Assembly (NCBI RefSeq): GCF_014803405.1
Contig: NZ_JACYFG010000041.1
Location: forward strand, 1-64,000
DNA from: Pelagicoccus enzymogenes
GTDB lineage: Bacteria; Verrucomicrobiota; Verrucomicrobiia; Opitutales; Opitutaceae
Reading direction: 5' to 3'
DNA length: 64,000 nt
Below the pieces are notes generated by a model, which was not told the DNA's origin, made no database searches, and saw only the letters and a program-made list of their open reading frames with translations. The position numbers and the translations under genes are program-made. Below are positions 7,857 to 17,091 of the stretch, in pieces; positions within the stretch are counted from its first letter, which is position 1, and each line of letters begins with the position of its first letter.

Positions 7857-9608
7857 ATGAAGGTGTTAGGGATTGCATATGGGTACCATGATTCTGCAGC
7901 TGCTTTGGTGGTCGATGGAGCTCTTGTCGTAGCTGCGCAGGAGGAACGTTTTAGCAGGGTGAAGAACGATTCTGCGTTTCCGATGCGAGCCATCGAATAC
8001 TGCCTCAGCTTTGCGGGAGGAGTGGGCGAGGTTGATCTCGTTGTTTACTACGAAGACTGGAAAGAGAAGTTTGACCGAATCGTTTCGAGTAGTTTTGAGC
8101 ATTATCCTTTGGGGAGGGGGTTTCTGGAAAACGCATTGAGAATTTGGGTGAAGGACCGGAAATTTGATCCACTCAGGGAGATACGCGAGAGACTGGTATT
8201 ACCGCGGCGCAAGGTTAAGGCGGTGAAGCATCATGAGTCTCATGCGGCTGCGGCGTACTATCTATCTCCGTTCTCTGATGCAGCTGTCGTCACCTTGGAT
8301 GGAGTGGGCGAGCACGAGGTGATGACGATATCGCATGGCGACGGGGATCGGTTGACGAAGTTGGTTTCGCAGCCATTGCCTGATTCGCTTGGCTTGTTCT
8401 ACAGCGCGTTCACTTCTTACCTAGGCTTCAAGGTTAATGAAGATGAGTATAAGGTGATGGGGATGGCCGGATTTGGAGAGCCTCGCTTTTTCGACAAGAT
8501 ACGTTCGCTCGTAGCGTTTCAGGATGGTGGTCGTTTTACTATCGACCAGCGTTGCTTCAATTTCCTTACGCCGATCGAGAGAAGCTATAATGGATGGTTG
8601 GAGGAGCTGCTGGGGCCGAGCCGCGAGCAGGATTCGCCCTTTTTCAAGGAGGAGGTAGACGCTCCTGTTGCCCTTGGTGAGAACCAGCGATATGCGGACA
8701 TCGCTGCGTCGCTGCAAAAAGTGACGGAGGAGATCATCCTTCATGTCGCGAGAGGGGCGATGGAGATGACGGGAAGCTCCTCGTTGTGTCTTGGAGGGGG
8801 AGTAGCTCTCAATTCGCTGGCTAACGGCAGGCTGCAGCGGGAGTTGGGTTGCCCGCTTTCGATACATCCTGCCAGTGGCGATGCAGGCGGTGCGGTGGGG
8901 GCCGCGCTTCTTGGATACAAGCGTTTCTTGAAGGGGGATCGTCGCTGTTCGATGGACGGGCCGTATTTGGGAAAGGACTACGGAGACGGATTCATAGAAG
9001 CCGCGATCGCGTCGAATCCGGATTGCGTGGCTTGTCGTTATGACGACGAGTCGGAGCTTTTGGATGCAGTGGCGGAGGCCATCGTATCCAACGAAGTCGT
9101 TGGCTGGTTTCAAGGTCGTTTCGAATGGGGGCCTAGGGCTCTGGGGAACCGGAGCATTTTAGGAAATGCGGCCCACCCGGATATGCAGGAGGTGATAAAT
9201 AGGAAGATCAAGTTTCGTGAGCCGTTTCGGCCGTTTGCGCCGGCGGTTTTACCTCATCGTTCCAAAGAGTATTTTGAGCTCGCCGGCGAGGATTTTCTGG
9301 AAGGTCCGGAATCGTTCATGCTTTCGGTTCAAAAGGTCAGGCCGGAGAAGAGGGCTTTGATTCCGGCTGTTACCCATATCGACGGGTCGGCACGTGTGCA
9401 ATTGGTCCGCGAGGAATGGAACGGGAGATTTTATCGATTGATTAAAGCGGTGGAGGCGAAGTCGGGAATACCGATCGTCATCAATACTTCTTTCAATTTG
9501 AAAGGGGAGCCAATCGTGACTGAGCCGGCGGATGCGATGCGTACTTTCGAATGGAGCGACATGGATATGTTGGTAATGGAAAACTGGATAGTGAGGAAAG
9601 CTCGATGA
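7857..9608 (+). CDS. Carbamoyltransferase (NodU/CmcH family)
   Basis: Predicted to transfer carbamoyl from carbamoyl phosphate, via carbamoyl-adenylate, to a hydroxyl on a sugar or glycan. The 583-residue length is typical. The N-terminal ASKHA-type start is MKVLGIAYGYHDSAAALV. The metal-binding histidines are in KHHESHAAAAYY (about 124-135). The C-terminal part has WFQGRFEWGPRALGNRSIL and the NTSFNLKGEPIV segment of the family. The next gene overlaps by 4 bases (ATGA). Together with the SGNH and DUF5989-like genes this forms a cassette typical of carbamoylated polysaccharide loci. Confidence 0.92.
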   Translation: MKVLGIAYGYHDSAAALVVDGALVVAAQEERFSRVKNDSAFPMRAIEYCLSFAGGVGEVDLVVYYEDWKEKFDRIVSSSFEHYPLGRGFLENALRIWVKDRKFDPLREIRERLVLPRRKVKAVKHHESHAAAAYYLSPFSDAAVVTLDGVGEHEVMTISHGDGDRLTKLVSQPLPDSLGLFYSAFTSYLGFKVNEDEYKVMGMAGFGEPRFFDKIRSLVAFQDGGRFTIDQRCFNFLTPIERSYNGWLEELLGPSREQDSPFFKEEVDAPVALGENQRYADIAASLQKVTEEIILHVARGAMEMTGSSSLCLGGGVALNSLANGRLQRELGCPLSIHPASGDAGGAVGAALLGYKRFLKGDRRCSMDGPYLGKDYGDGFIEAAIASNPDCVACRYDDESELLDAVAEAIVSNEVVGWFQGRFEWGPRALGNRSILGNAAHPDMQEVINRKIKFREPFRPFAPAVLPHRSKEYFELAGEDFLEGPESFMLSVQKVRPEKRALIPAVTHIDGSARVQLVREEWNGRFYRLIKAVEAKSGIPIVINTSFNLKGEPIVTEPADAMRTFEWSDMDMLVMENWIVRKAR

Positions 9609-10879
9609 TGCGAATCGCCTTGGCGCTTTGTGGCGATGGGATTGGCGAGAGTGAGGTCAAGCGGGCTCGCAGGTCGCTTGACCAGTACGGGTTCGACTAT
9701 GAGATCGAGACGGTGTTGACGACGGCAGCCCTTGTCGAAACTTACAGCGAGGCTTTGGGCTGCGCTGTCGAGGTTTTCAAGGAGGCTGCTGTATCTCACT
9801 ATGACGCGTTGCTTTACTACATTCCGGATACCCGTGTTCGATTGGGCAAGGGAGTGGGGCTTGGCCTTGAGCAGTTTGGATTCGCGTTTTCTTGGGCAGG
9901 TCGGTTGGAAGCCTTGAATGAGAAGTCGAGGGAGCTTCTCAAGGCCGAGGACGAGCACCATTTTTCTAGGGCGACTGCAGATCGGGACCAATTCTATTAT
10001 TTTCCCTATGGGTATCTCTATCGCGACTCTGCTGTGGGAAGAGTCAATGAGATGGGATTTCGCGTGCCCGACGATTTGGTCGAGGTATCGAAGCGTGATC
10101 GAACGAAGGAGAAGGTCGTTTGTGTGTTTGGGGGCTCGGCGGCGTTTAGCATGAATTGCCTTCAGGACGAGATGTTCGCGGCCCGTTTGGAGATCCTATT
10201 AAACGAATCGCCACGCGATGGCTTGCGATACCGAGTGTATAATTTCGGGATGCATGGGCATGTAATGCTAAATGAAATGTTTAGTTATTTGCTTTATGCC
10301 GAACGCTTGCAGCCGGATTTCGTAATCGCTCACGATGGGTTCAATGACCTCGCTTACGGGTGCAATAGCGACAAGTTGCTTATGGAGAAGCATTCGATTG
10401 TCTTTCAGGAGAACTTGGAGCTCTGGCCGTTTCTCTTGGAGGGAAGGGAGGAGGCGGCGAAGGAGCATTCGGAGCGCTTTTTTCGTGTGACGAATTTTCC
10501 TAAGGGAATTGTCGAGAGCTACCTCGAGCGAAAGGCGCAGTTTCGCTCTGTGGTCGAGCGCTCTGGCGCCCGTTTTATTTCGGCTTTCCAGCCTTTCCTT
10601 AGTCAAAAGGCGACGCTTACGGCTTGGGAGAGGCGAGTGTGCGTAAGCTGGACGAAGCGAAACCCTATGCGGCCTTATTTCGAGCGAATGGGTTTTTTGT
10701 TTGAGACTTATTTAAGGTTGAGGGATGAGCATGGATTCTCGGATGACCTGGACTTTCGAGCATCTATGAGCGAACGGGGAGACGAGTCGCTCTTTGCTGA
10801 TTTCGTGCACTTGCGTCCCGAAGGCGATCAAATGGTAGCGGAAGAGTACAAGCGTTGGTTTGACCAAAATGACAGATAG
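9605..10879 (+). CDS. SGNH/GDSL-family hydrolase or O-acyl-modifying protein
   Basis: A 424-residue protein with a C-terminal SGNH-like domain. GFRVPDD (about 151-157) resembles the entry motif of glycan-associated SGNH proteins. VFGGSAAFS (about 175-182) supplies the Ser block, NFGMHGH the Gly block, HDGFND (about 243-248) the Asn block, and DFVHLRPEG near 405 the Asp-His pair. The first 100 residues match no family I know. No signal peptide is evident. Translation is coupled to the carbamoyltransferase by ATGA. It may add or remove acyl groups on the carbamoylated glycan; the substrate is not deducible. Confidence 0.72.
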   Translation: MMRIALALCGDGIGESEVKRARRSLDQYGFDYEIETVLTTAALVETYSEALGCAVEVFKEAAVSHYDALLYYIPDTRVRLGKGVGLGLEQFGFAFSWAGRLEALNEKSRELLKAEDEHHFSRATADRDQFYYFPYGYLYRDSAVGRVNEMGFRVPDDLVEVSKRDRTKEKVVCVFGGSAAFSMNCLQDEMFAARLEILLNESPRDGLRYRVYNFGMHGHVMLNEMFSYLLYAERLQPDFVIAHDGFNDLAYGCNSDKLLMEKHSIVFQENLELWPFLLEGREEAAKEHSERFFRVTNFPKGIVESYLERKAQFRSVVERSGARFISAFQPFLSQKATLTAWERRVCVSWTKRNPMRPYFERMGFLFETYLRLRDEHGFSDDLDFRASMSERGDESLFADFVHLRPEGDQMVAEEYKRWFDQNDR

Positions 10880-10887
10880 AGAAGGAG

Positions 10888-11052
10888 ATGAAAAAAGGTA
10901 TTTGGAAGTATATTAGAGTCGGACTGTCCCTGATCAAAGGCGGCAAGTTTTTCGCGGGAGTATTTGTATTAGCGGCGAGTCCTTGGCTGGCTAGGGTCGA
11001 ACGATCGGGAACCGGCGGAAAGATTTCACCGTTTGTCTACACGATGCAATGA
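10888..11052 (+). CDS. DUF5989-like small protein
   Basis: A 54-residue protein with a basic N-terminus (MKKGIWKYIRVG), a hydrophobic middle (FFAGVFVLAASPWLA) and the ending ISPFVYTMQ. DUF5989 proteins, which sit beside carbamoyltransferases in polysaccharide clusters, characteristically end in a similar APFIYTLF-type motif. The assignment rests on this tail, the length and the neighbourhood. AAGGAG lies immediately before the ATG, an unusually short spacing. It is probably a single-pass inner-membrane protein of unknown role. Confidence 0.6.
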   Translation: MKKGIWKYIRVGLSLIKGGKFFAGVFVLAASPWLARVERSGTGGKISPFVYTMQ

Positions 11053-11150
11053 GCTCTAGTTGGCTAAATCGTTTATATCGTCTGTTCTCTCGTTTCTATA
11101 GATTTAAGCGGCGAGCCGAAAAGGATCGGACAAAACAAGGTAAGTCCTAG
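11049..11150 (+). CDS. Possible translationally coupled 33-residue basic peptide
   Basis: Its ATG overlaps the stop of the DUF5989-like gene in an ATGA junction, the same coupling used throughout the locus. The product would be short and strongly basic (SWLNRLYRLFSRFYRFKRR), able to form an amphipathic helix. It ends 12 bp before the convergent glycosyltransferase stop. The overlap is the only evidence of expression. It could be a membrane-surface peptide, the remnant of a longer gene, or chance. Confidence 0.35.
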   Translation: MSSSWLNRLYRLFSRFYRFKRRAEKDRTKQGKS

Positions 11151-11162
11151 TCCTTGTATCAT

Positions 11163-12353
11163 TTACGTTTTGTCTCCGGATCCCCAAAATGTGATGATTG
11201 GTATGTTTGGGAATCGGGTTGAAGCTGTTGATAGCATTTCCGGTTCGTAGGATTTCGAGGAGATTATGATCGTGCCTATTTTGTCGAAGGCGTCTCCGAA
11301 CTTGCGCACTTCTATTCCTTGAATGCTGGTTCTCGTATTTTCGAGCGAGCTAACCCATATTCGGGTAGGCTTCGGCAGGTTTAGTGCATTCCAAGCTTTT
11401 AGCAGGATATCGGTGTGCGCTCCTGCTCCGTAGATATAGGCAGGGTAAGTCAATCGGGTCTTGTCTAGCGATTTGAGTTTACGATAGAGCGTACCTCCCA
11501 TGCCTGCTAGAAAGAACCTGTCATCAGGGATGGGGCAGGGAGGGAAAGGGAAACTGAAAGCGTTTTTAGGGTCTATCTCAAAAAAGTCCAATGCCCTCGA
11601 GTGATATATATCTGTCTTTAACTGTTCAGGCAAAATGCTGAGATCTTCGGTCAGAACTTTAAGGGTAGTCGCCCGATCGGTAGCGTTTCTCGATCCGGCG
11701 TTTGCGTATGAGGTGGAGCAGAGACGCGCGTATGCGGTAGGTTTCGGCTGGTAGCAAACTCCGTGGGAGCAGGCGAGACAAAGAGTCGTGTACCAATCCG
11801 AGTAAAAGCGATGTTCGGATTTGAATAGGCCGTGACGTTGGAGAAGTGACTTTCTGTAGATGGCGGTATGGGAGTGGATTGGGCTTGTTCCCAGCATTCC
11901 GTGAAGTTGAGTTGGCGAAAGGTAGGCAGGGCTTGCCGAAAGGCTTAAAGTTTCGACGGCAGCGTCCTCGGGAGAGTTTAGGAAGTAGGCGAGATCACCG
12001 CAGCTCAAGCCCGCTTCCCTATTCGATTCTAGTAGTTCAATTGCTTGGGAGAATGTGGAAGCCTCGCTAAGGTCGTCAGCGGCTCTCAGAATTATATACT
12101 CTCCCTTTGATTCGGAGATACCCCGATTCATGGTGGGGACCACTCCGAGCCGTTCCTTGTTTTTGAAAAATCGGATCGGAAGGCCGTCGAGTTGTAGGGA
12201 TTTTATAACATCGATGCTGTTGTCGCTCGAGGCGTCGTCGACTATGATTATCTCTATCGAAAGCTGGGATCCCATTTGGGAGCGGATACACTGCTCGAGG
12301 TAGGTTCCGTGGTTGTAGTTGGGAATGACAATTGAAAGGGTTGGGCTCATCAT
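11163..12353 (-). CDS. GT2 glycosyltransferase with C-terminal PglD_N-like module
   Basis: A 396-residue protein with a GT-A family 2 domain at about 1-230: LSIVIPNYNHGTYLEQCI, EIIIVDDASSDNS and LRAADDLSEA (DxD-like). The C-terminal 95 residues form a separate Rossmann-like module (YIYGAGAHTDILLKAW, then IWVSSLEN, and TIIISSKSY). The module is related in layout to those of four neighbouring proteins. ATG 12353 or the adjacent ATG at 12350 may be used. It is the last gene of the 19-gene minus-strand operon and converges on the 33-codon ORF. Confidence 0.87.
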   Translation of the reverse strand: MMSPTLSIVIPNYNHGTYLEQCIRSQMGSQLSIEIIIVDDASSDNSIDVIKSLQLDGLPIRFFKNKERLGVVPTMNRGISESKGEYIILRAADDLSEASTFSQAIELLESNREAGLSCGDLAYFLNSPEDAAVETLSLSASPAYLSPTQLHGMLGTSPIHSHTAIYRKSLLQRHGLFKSEHRFYSDWYTTLCLACSHGVCYQPKPTAYARLCSTSYANAGSRNATDRATTLKVLTEDLSILPEQLKTDIYHSRALDFFEIDPKNAFSFPFPPCPIPDDRFFLAGMGGTLYRKLKSLDKTRLTYPAYIYGAGAHTDILLKAWNALNLPKPTRIWVSSLENTRTSIQGIEVRKFGDAFDKIGTIIISSKSYEPEMLSTASTRFPNIPIITFWGSGDKT

Positions 12354-12362
12354 GAAGGATCG

Positions 12363-13946
12363 CTAGAGGTCAGCGAAGGCAATTCGATCAATTGAGACGC
12401 CGCGCTTGAGGAGTGATTCCAGGATTTCGTCACCATACATGCTAGCGATTAGTATCTGGGAATCTAGATCGTCGACTGCTGTTTGCGGGGCGACGATCGG
12501 TTTGCCATGGCGTGTTTTACCATGGAGTTCCGGATTGCTGTCGCTGAAGCCGATGGCGGAATTGGGATTTGGAAGCGACTTCAACGCTTTTTCTCCAGTT
12601 ACGCCGGTGCCGTAGATGTAGAGGGAGTGGTAGGTTTTTTGATTTTGCAGAGTTTCGACCAATTCTCTCAGTGATAGGAGTTTTCCGGATTCTTTGGTCA
12701 GTGCCGCCTGTTTGGAGAGGATGCGTTCCAGCAGTTCGAAGCTGCCGGCAGGAATTTTGGTTTTCCATTGGCTTAGCTCCTGTTGAAAGCGCGTTGGGTC
12801 GAGGTTTTCTTCAATTGCCGCCAGGACGATAAGCATCGCCTCGCTGAGTCGCCCGAGGCTTGCGATGGCGCCTGTTCTTAAGGCGAGGGCGGCGGAGCGA
12901 TCGTGGCAGAATGCAGCTGCGACGGCGCTGTAGCTGGCGAGTTTCTGTTTTTCACCGGCTTTGGACGCTTCGAGGCACGCGGCGCGCCAGAAGTCGTAGT
13001 TGCGGGGGGTATCCGCTTCCCATTCTTCGATTGCGGATGTGATGGTAAGGAAATTGTCGTCTTCCCAAACCAATTTCTGTTTGTCGCTGCTTTGTGGCCA
13101 GGGCTGTGTTGGGTAAAACCCCTCTTTGGCGAAGTATTCGATGTTGGATACGTTTACTCCCGGGGTAACAAGTTTGAAGGAGAGGTAGGGGGAGTTGCTT
13201 TGGTAGCAGAGAATGGCGGGGCCGTTGTTTACGAAAAGGTTGAGCGTGCAGCTCTGGTAGAGCGCTTGGCGGATCTTTAGGTTGTAGCAGGGCGTTTGCC
13301 AAAGCGTTTCATTGGGCCAGTCGTCGATGGCGGTAACTGCGGTCTCGGTGTCAGGTACGACAATGACTCCGTATCCTCTGGCTTGGAGCCAAGTCGTTGC
13401 TGATTTCCACTCTTCGATGTTGCTGTTTCTAGGAGCGAAGGAATGGGTTTGCCGCAGTGTGATGGAGACAATGCCTTTGGCCGCTTTCGGCAGGTTTTTC
13501 TGTATCCATTCCATGGATATACTGAGGGCTTGTGGGTCCGCCTCCCACTTGGGGAGCGTGCGCTCTGCTTTTACTGCGGCCAAAAATTCGCTCACGCAAA
13601 ATTGGGCGTGCGGCTTTTCGATATCGTACCCGATCGGGTAACGCTGGTTTTTGGGGGAGAATTTCTCGAGCCAGGCGGCGGCTTCATTTCTCGATTTGAA
13701 ACTGAGGACGGAGCAATTGGGAGCGCAGATGGAGATTAGGGGCAGGACGAGTTCGGTGAGCCGCCATCTCTGTTCGTTGATTGGGTAGGTATCGTCGTTG
13801 CTGCGGAAGCCAGCCTTTTTCCCGGGGATGAGAACGATCGTTTCCAGTTCGCTGGATTGGCTTTTGGCCTGGGCTTGGGCGAGGGCGATCGCGCCTGCGA
13901 CGTCGAAGGTTTCCGGGCTTACTTCCAGGTCGTAGCAAAGGATCAT
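12363..13946 (-). CDS. Unknown large protein of the glycan locus with C-terminal PglD_N-like module (paralogue of 22191-23828)
   Basis: 527 residues, not matched to a named family. The N-terminus reads CYDLEVSPETFD, and a conserved block RQTHSFAPRNSNIEEW (about 165-180) is followed by VIVVPDTETA, YNLKIRQALYQ and LVWEDDNFL. All of these recur in the 545-residue protein at 22191-23828. The layout (two alpha/beta halves, late acidic motif) suggests a GT-B-like glycosyltransferase, but this is inference. A helical, TPR-like stretch follows at about 330-430. The last ~90 residues are the Rossmann-like module (YIYGTGVTGEKALKSL, GFSDSNPELHGK, ILIASMYGDEI). It starts 5 bp after the stop of the upstream gene. 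Confidence 0.75.
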   Translation of the reverse strand: MILCYDLEVSPETFDVAGAIALAQAQAKSQSSELETIVLIPGKKAGFRSNDDTYPINEQRWRLTELVLPLISICAPNCSVLSFKSRNEAAAWLEKFSPKNQRYPIGYDIEKPHAQFCVSEFLAAVKAERTLPKWEADPQALSISMEWIQKNLPKAAKGIVSITLRQTHSFAPRNSNIEEWKSATTWLQARGYGVIVVPDTETAVTAIDDWPNETLWQTPCYNLKIRQALYQSCTLNLFVNNGPAILCYQSNSPYLSFKLVTPGVNVSNIEYFAKEGFYPTQPWPQSSDKQKLVWEDDNFLTITSAIEEWEADTPRNYDFWRAACLEASKAGEKQKLASYSAVAAAFCHDRSAALALRTGAIASLGRLSEAMLIVLAAIEENLDPTRFQQELSQWKTKIPAGSFELLERILSKQAALTKESGKLLSLRELVETLQNQKTYHSLYIYGTGVTGEKALKSLPNPNSAIGFSDSNPELHGKTRHGKPIVAPQTAVDDLDSQILIASMYGDEILESLLKRGVSIDRIAFADL

Positions 13947-13951
13947 CGGGG

Positions 13952-15076
13952 CTAGGCCTTTTTGAATACTTCCTTTATGTATTGGTCGACTGCGTCAGCT
14001 CTCTGTTCCCAAGTATGGTCGCGCAGGGTGCGGCGTTGGGCGGCCTTGGCGATATCGTCTCTGGCCTTTGGATGGTCGAGCAGGTAGTTCAGTTTCTCGA
14101 TACACTCTTCGTAGGAATGGTAGGCGACGAGTTCGTGATCGAGTTCGAACAAGGACGATAGGTTGTCTCCGTAGTCGGTGAGCAGGCAGGTTCCAATGCC
14201 GGTCGCTTCGAAGAGTCGCATGTTTTCGACCTGGCCCGGATGGGCACTGGAATGCTTGTTGAATACGACTTTGGATTGCTGAAGCACTTGGTACATATCC
14301 AGTCCCATGAGGCCTGGGTGGCAGCGATTTGGGAACTGCGTTGGGAGCGGGGGTTCGCTTGATTGCTCTGGTTCCGACTGTTCCGCCAGCCAGCACTCAA
14401 GTTGGGTGTCGCGCAGGAGGTTTCTGAGGAACTCTAGCCGGTCGCGGTGGTGGGTGCCGTACCCGCCATGCCCGGAGTAGCCGAGGAAGGAAAAGTCGAA
14501 ACTTTGACCGTGGAAAGGAGACTGCCATGCGTCGACCTTATCCAAGACTTTAGCTTCGAAAGCATGGGGAAGGAATCGAGCTGCGATTCCTTGTTTATTG
14601 TACTCTTCCAAGAGGTTAGCGGCTCCCGTCAAGAGCAAGTCGACGTCTTCGAGTCCGGGTTGGTAGATGGGGAAGCCCCTGTAGACGATGGTCCCTTTGA
14701 GGAAGGGATAGTAGTTCTTGAGGCGTCTTCGTATGGCCGGCGGGAGCGTGGATATGTCTTGGAAGTAGAGAAGGTCTGGTTTGATGGTCTCGATTTGCTT
14801 GAGGAGGATCTCCATGCGCCAGCCACCTTGGGGGCAATCGAAGCCGTTCTCTTTGGCCCATTGGAACTGAAGGCTTTCCAGGTCGGTTACCACCTCGTCG
14901 CACTCGTACCCCAGTCCTCTCATGTATTCGGAAAACCGATTCAGATGGACTGGCGAGAAATCGAGCAGAAACTGCTTGTGTTGGGCGTAGGGTAGGTCGC
15001 GGATCCAGAGGTTTCTGCGATAGAAATCGGCAACCACGGGATAGTAGTTTAGCGAGCAGACTTTTAGTATTTTCAA
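13952..15076 (-). CDS. CgeB-like glycosyltransferase (Glyco_trans_1_2 type)
   Basis: A 374-residue protein. The C-terminal third has the pattern of CgeB/Glyco_trans_1_2 proteins: SKVVFNKHSSAHPGQVENMR, RLFEATGIGTCLLTDYGDNL, YHSYEECIEKLNYLLDHP and LRDHTWEQRADAVDQYI. The N-terminal half contains LKQIETIKPDLLYFQDI, typical of GT-B acceptor domains. It most likely adds a sugar to the glycan; donor unknown. Its ATG overlaps the upstream stop in ATGA, so it is coupled to the 662-residue unknown protein. Confidence 0.82.
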   Translation of the reverse strand: MKILKVCSLNYYPVVADFYRRNLWIRDLPYAQHKQFLLDFSPVHLNRFSEYMRGLGYECDEVVTDLESLQFQWAKENGFDCPQGGWRMEILLKQIETIKPDLLYFQDISTLPPAIRRRLKNYYPFLKGTIVYRGFPIYQPGLEDVDLLLTGAANLLEEYNKQGIAARFLPHAFEAKVLDKVDAWQSPFHGQSFDFSFLGYSGHGGYGTHHRDRLEFLRNLLRDTQLECWLAEQSEPEQSSEPPLPTQFPNRCHPGLMGLDMYQVLQQSKVVFNKHSSAHPGQVENMRLFEATGIGTCLLTDYGDNLSSLFELDHELVAYHSYEECIEKLNYLLDHPKARDDIAKAAQRRTLRDHTWEQRADAVDQYIKEVFKKA

Positions 15077-17061
15077 AGGAGTGCAGGGTCGATGCTTGCG
15101 AAGATGTCGCGGATTTTCGTATTCAGATTTTCGGGTAAACTAATTTTCGGGATATTGCTTCTGGCGGCAACTAGGGGATGGAACTGTAGGTTCATGGCCA
15201 GGAGGATGTTTCCAAGGATCCGATTCGCATTCTCGTAGTCGAGAGAGGCGCTGATATACCACAGGTCGAACAATGACCCAGGCGCGGGGAGTTGTGATGA
15301 GGTGACGAATGATTCGGACGCGGCGTACGTCAAAAGCGAGTTGGCGAACGAAATTGGGTCGCCGTAGGTTAGTTCGAAAACGAAAGGCGGGTGTGCTTGG
15401 TTTCTGTTTTGCTTTTCGATGAGGGTTCGGGCGAAGGGCGCGGCCTCGCTGTAGCGGCCTGAGAGCGTGAGGTGGGCGACAAGCGTGATGGTGTCGCCCT
15501 CTGCGAGGGTTTTGGGCAGGGGCGGGATCGCGTATTCTTCCGCGTCGGGGAAGCATGCGAGGAATTGGGCGTAGGTCGCCAGTAGGTTGGGGAACTGAGC
15601 GCTTGTGGACTCAAGAAAGGCTTTGGTCGCGTTCAGCAGCGCGGTCCGAGGAGCTTGTTTGTTCAGTGGGGCGTTTATGCTTTCCGGAAAAAGCGCTGCT
15701 TTGAGGACTTGACCGACTTCGGTTTCCGTTGAGCACTGAGTGGCGGCTTTTTCCCAATCGCCCGCTGTCAGAGCCCTGCTTGCAGCGATCTGCCGTTGCG
15801 CGTCTGCGGGAAGTTCGACTCCTTCGATTGTCGCGGCCATGTTTGATAGTTGAAAAATGGATGCGGAAAGAGGCTCGATATTATCCAGGGAATTGAAAGC
15901 TAGATTGGTGGGGATGGAGGGGTATTGGGCTATCGCATTGGACAAGGGTGAGATTTCCAGACGTTTGGATTGGCCTAGATATTTGAGGTGCTCTGCAAGT
16001 CGTCTTGCGGTGGTTTCCTCGTTTAGCGAGGCGGCCGCAAGTATGGTATTCGCCAATACGTGATGGCCCTTTTTCTGGACGGGCGGATGGGGGATTGGTT
16101 CGTCTTTCGTCAGCTCTCCTTTTTGGGCAGCCAGGTACCACGCGGCAGATACGGGTGGCTCGTTCCCGAGTAGGAGCCGGTAGGCCAGTGGGGACCTGGA
16201 AGCGCTTGCGCAAAGGCCTGCTAGGGCGCTGGATTGGGCGAAGCCGGTTTGTTGCGGGCCGTGCCAAGGGTAGCCGAGGAAGGATCGGTAGAGCAGATTT
16301 CTCGCTTCTAGGTTCGCGCTTGCTGGCTTGCTGGGGAGTGGGCCGAAAATTTGCCTGAGACAAAGTGAGAGCTGCCTGATCTTGACCTCTTTCGGTGGGG
16401 GGAACGGGTAAGGGATCTGGAGCCACCCCAGTTGGCGTATCCTGAGATGGGAAATCGTATTTTGGGTCCAGCACGCGAAGGAGCAATTGTTCAAGTGCGC
16501 CTTTGCTGCGAGGCTGACGAGGAAGCTAGTGTCGTTGGAGATTCCGAGTACTATGCCATCGGGAGGGATGGGCAGAGTTGTGGAGGGACCGATGTTTTCG
16601 GCGGTGATGATTCTGTGTTCGCCATCGGGTAGTTGGATTACGAATACGGAAGAGATAATCGTCTCAACTACGTTGGTAGCGTTTTTCGAGAGTTTGGAGT
16701 CAATCACGCAAAGCGCGGATGAGGGGGTGCTCCCAGCTTTGCGGTTATCAGATGTCGCGATGCAGATTCCTCTCTTGGCGATTTTTCCGACCAAAGGCGG
16801 GTCGATAGGGTCGCCCCATTCCTCTAGGAAAAAGTCGGTGTAGATGGGAGTCGCCGAATCCTCGGCGAGCGCGGTGAATTGCTCAGGTAGCGGAGTGGGG
16901 TTTTGGATACTTAGGAACGGGGCGGAGTTGGCATCCAAGATCTCAGGCAAGGGAGCGGTTTGACCATCCTGCGTAGTAGCGAAATGGCGCTCTTTCGCGC
17001 TGTGATCCTTTCGGTAGAGGGAAGTCCAAGGTTCGCTGTCTTTCCAATTGTCTGGCGGCAT
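15073..17061 (-). CDS. Unknown 662-residue protein of the glycan locus
   Basis: Not recognised. The N-terminal 230 residues are proline-rich with beta-like segments. Residues about 130-215 (NNCSFACWTQNTISHLRI and neighbours) have no clear motif. The C-terminal half (about 300-640) is alanine/leucine-rich and helical, with repeat-like pairs such as LTAGDWEKAATQCSTE and LTLSGRYSEAAPFA suggesting TPR-type helices. No signal peptide or membrane segment was seen. It is coupled to the CgeB-like transferase by a 4-base overlap, so it may form a complex with it or act on the same acceptor. Confidence 0.7.
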   Translation of the reverse strand: MPPDNWKDSEPWTSLYRKDHSAKERHFATTQDGQTAPLPEILDANSAPFLSIQNPTPLPEQFTALAEDSATPIYTDFFLEEWGDPIDPPLVGKIAKRGICIATSDNRKAGSTPSSALCVIDSKLSKNATNVVETIISSVFVIQLPDGEHRIITAENIGPSTTLPIPPDGIVLGISNDTSFLVSLAAKAHLNNCSFACWTQNTISHLRIRQLGWLQIPYPFPPPKEVKIRQLSLCLRQIFGPLPSKPASANLEARNLLYRSFLGYPWHGPQQTGFAQSSALAGLCASASRSPLAYRLLLGNEPPVSAAWYLAAQKGELTKDEPIPHPPVQKKGHHVLANTILAAASLNEETTARRLAEHLKYLGQSKRLEISPLSNAIAQYPSIPTNLAFNSLDNIEPLSASIFQLSNMAATIEGVELPADAQRQIAASRALTAGDWEKAATQCSTETEVGQVLKAALFPESINAPLNKQAPRTALLNATKAFLESTSAQFPNLLATYAQFLACFPDAEEYAIPPLPKTLAEGDTITLVAHLTLSGRYSEAAPFARTLIEKQNRNQAHPPFVFELTYGDPISFANSLLTYAASESFVTSSQLPAPGSLFDLWYISASLDYENANRILGNILLAMNLQFHPLVAARSNIPKISLPENLNTKIRDIFASIDPALL

Positions 17062-17091
17062 GATACGTTGTTTTTGGCGAACTCGGGGAAA

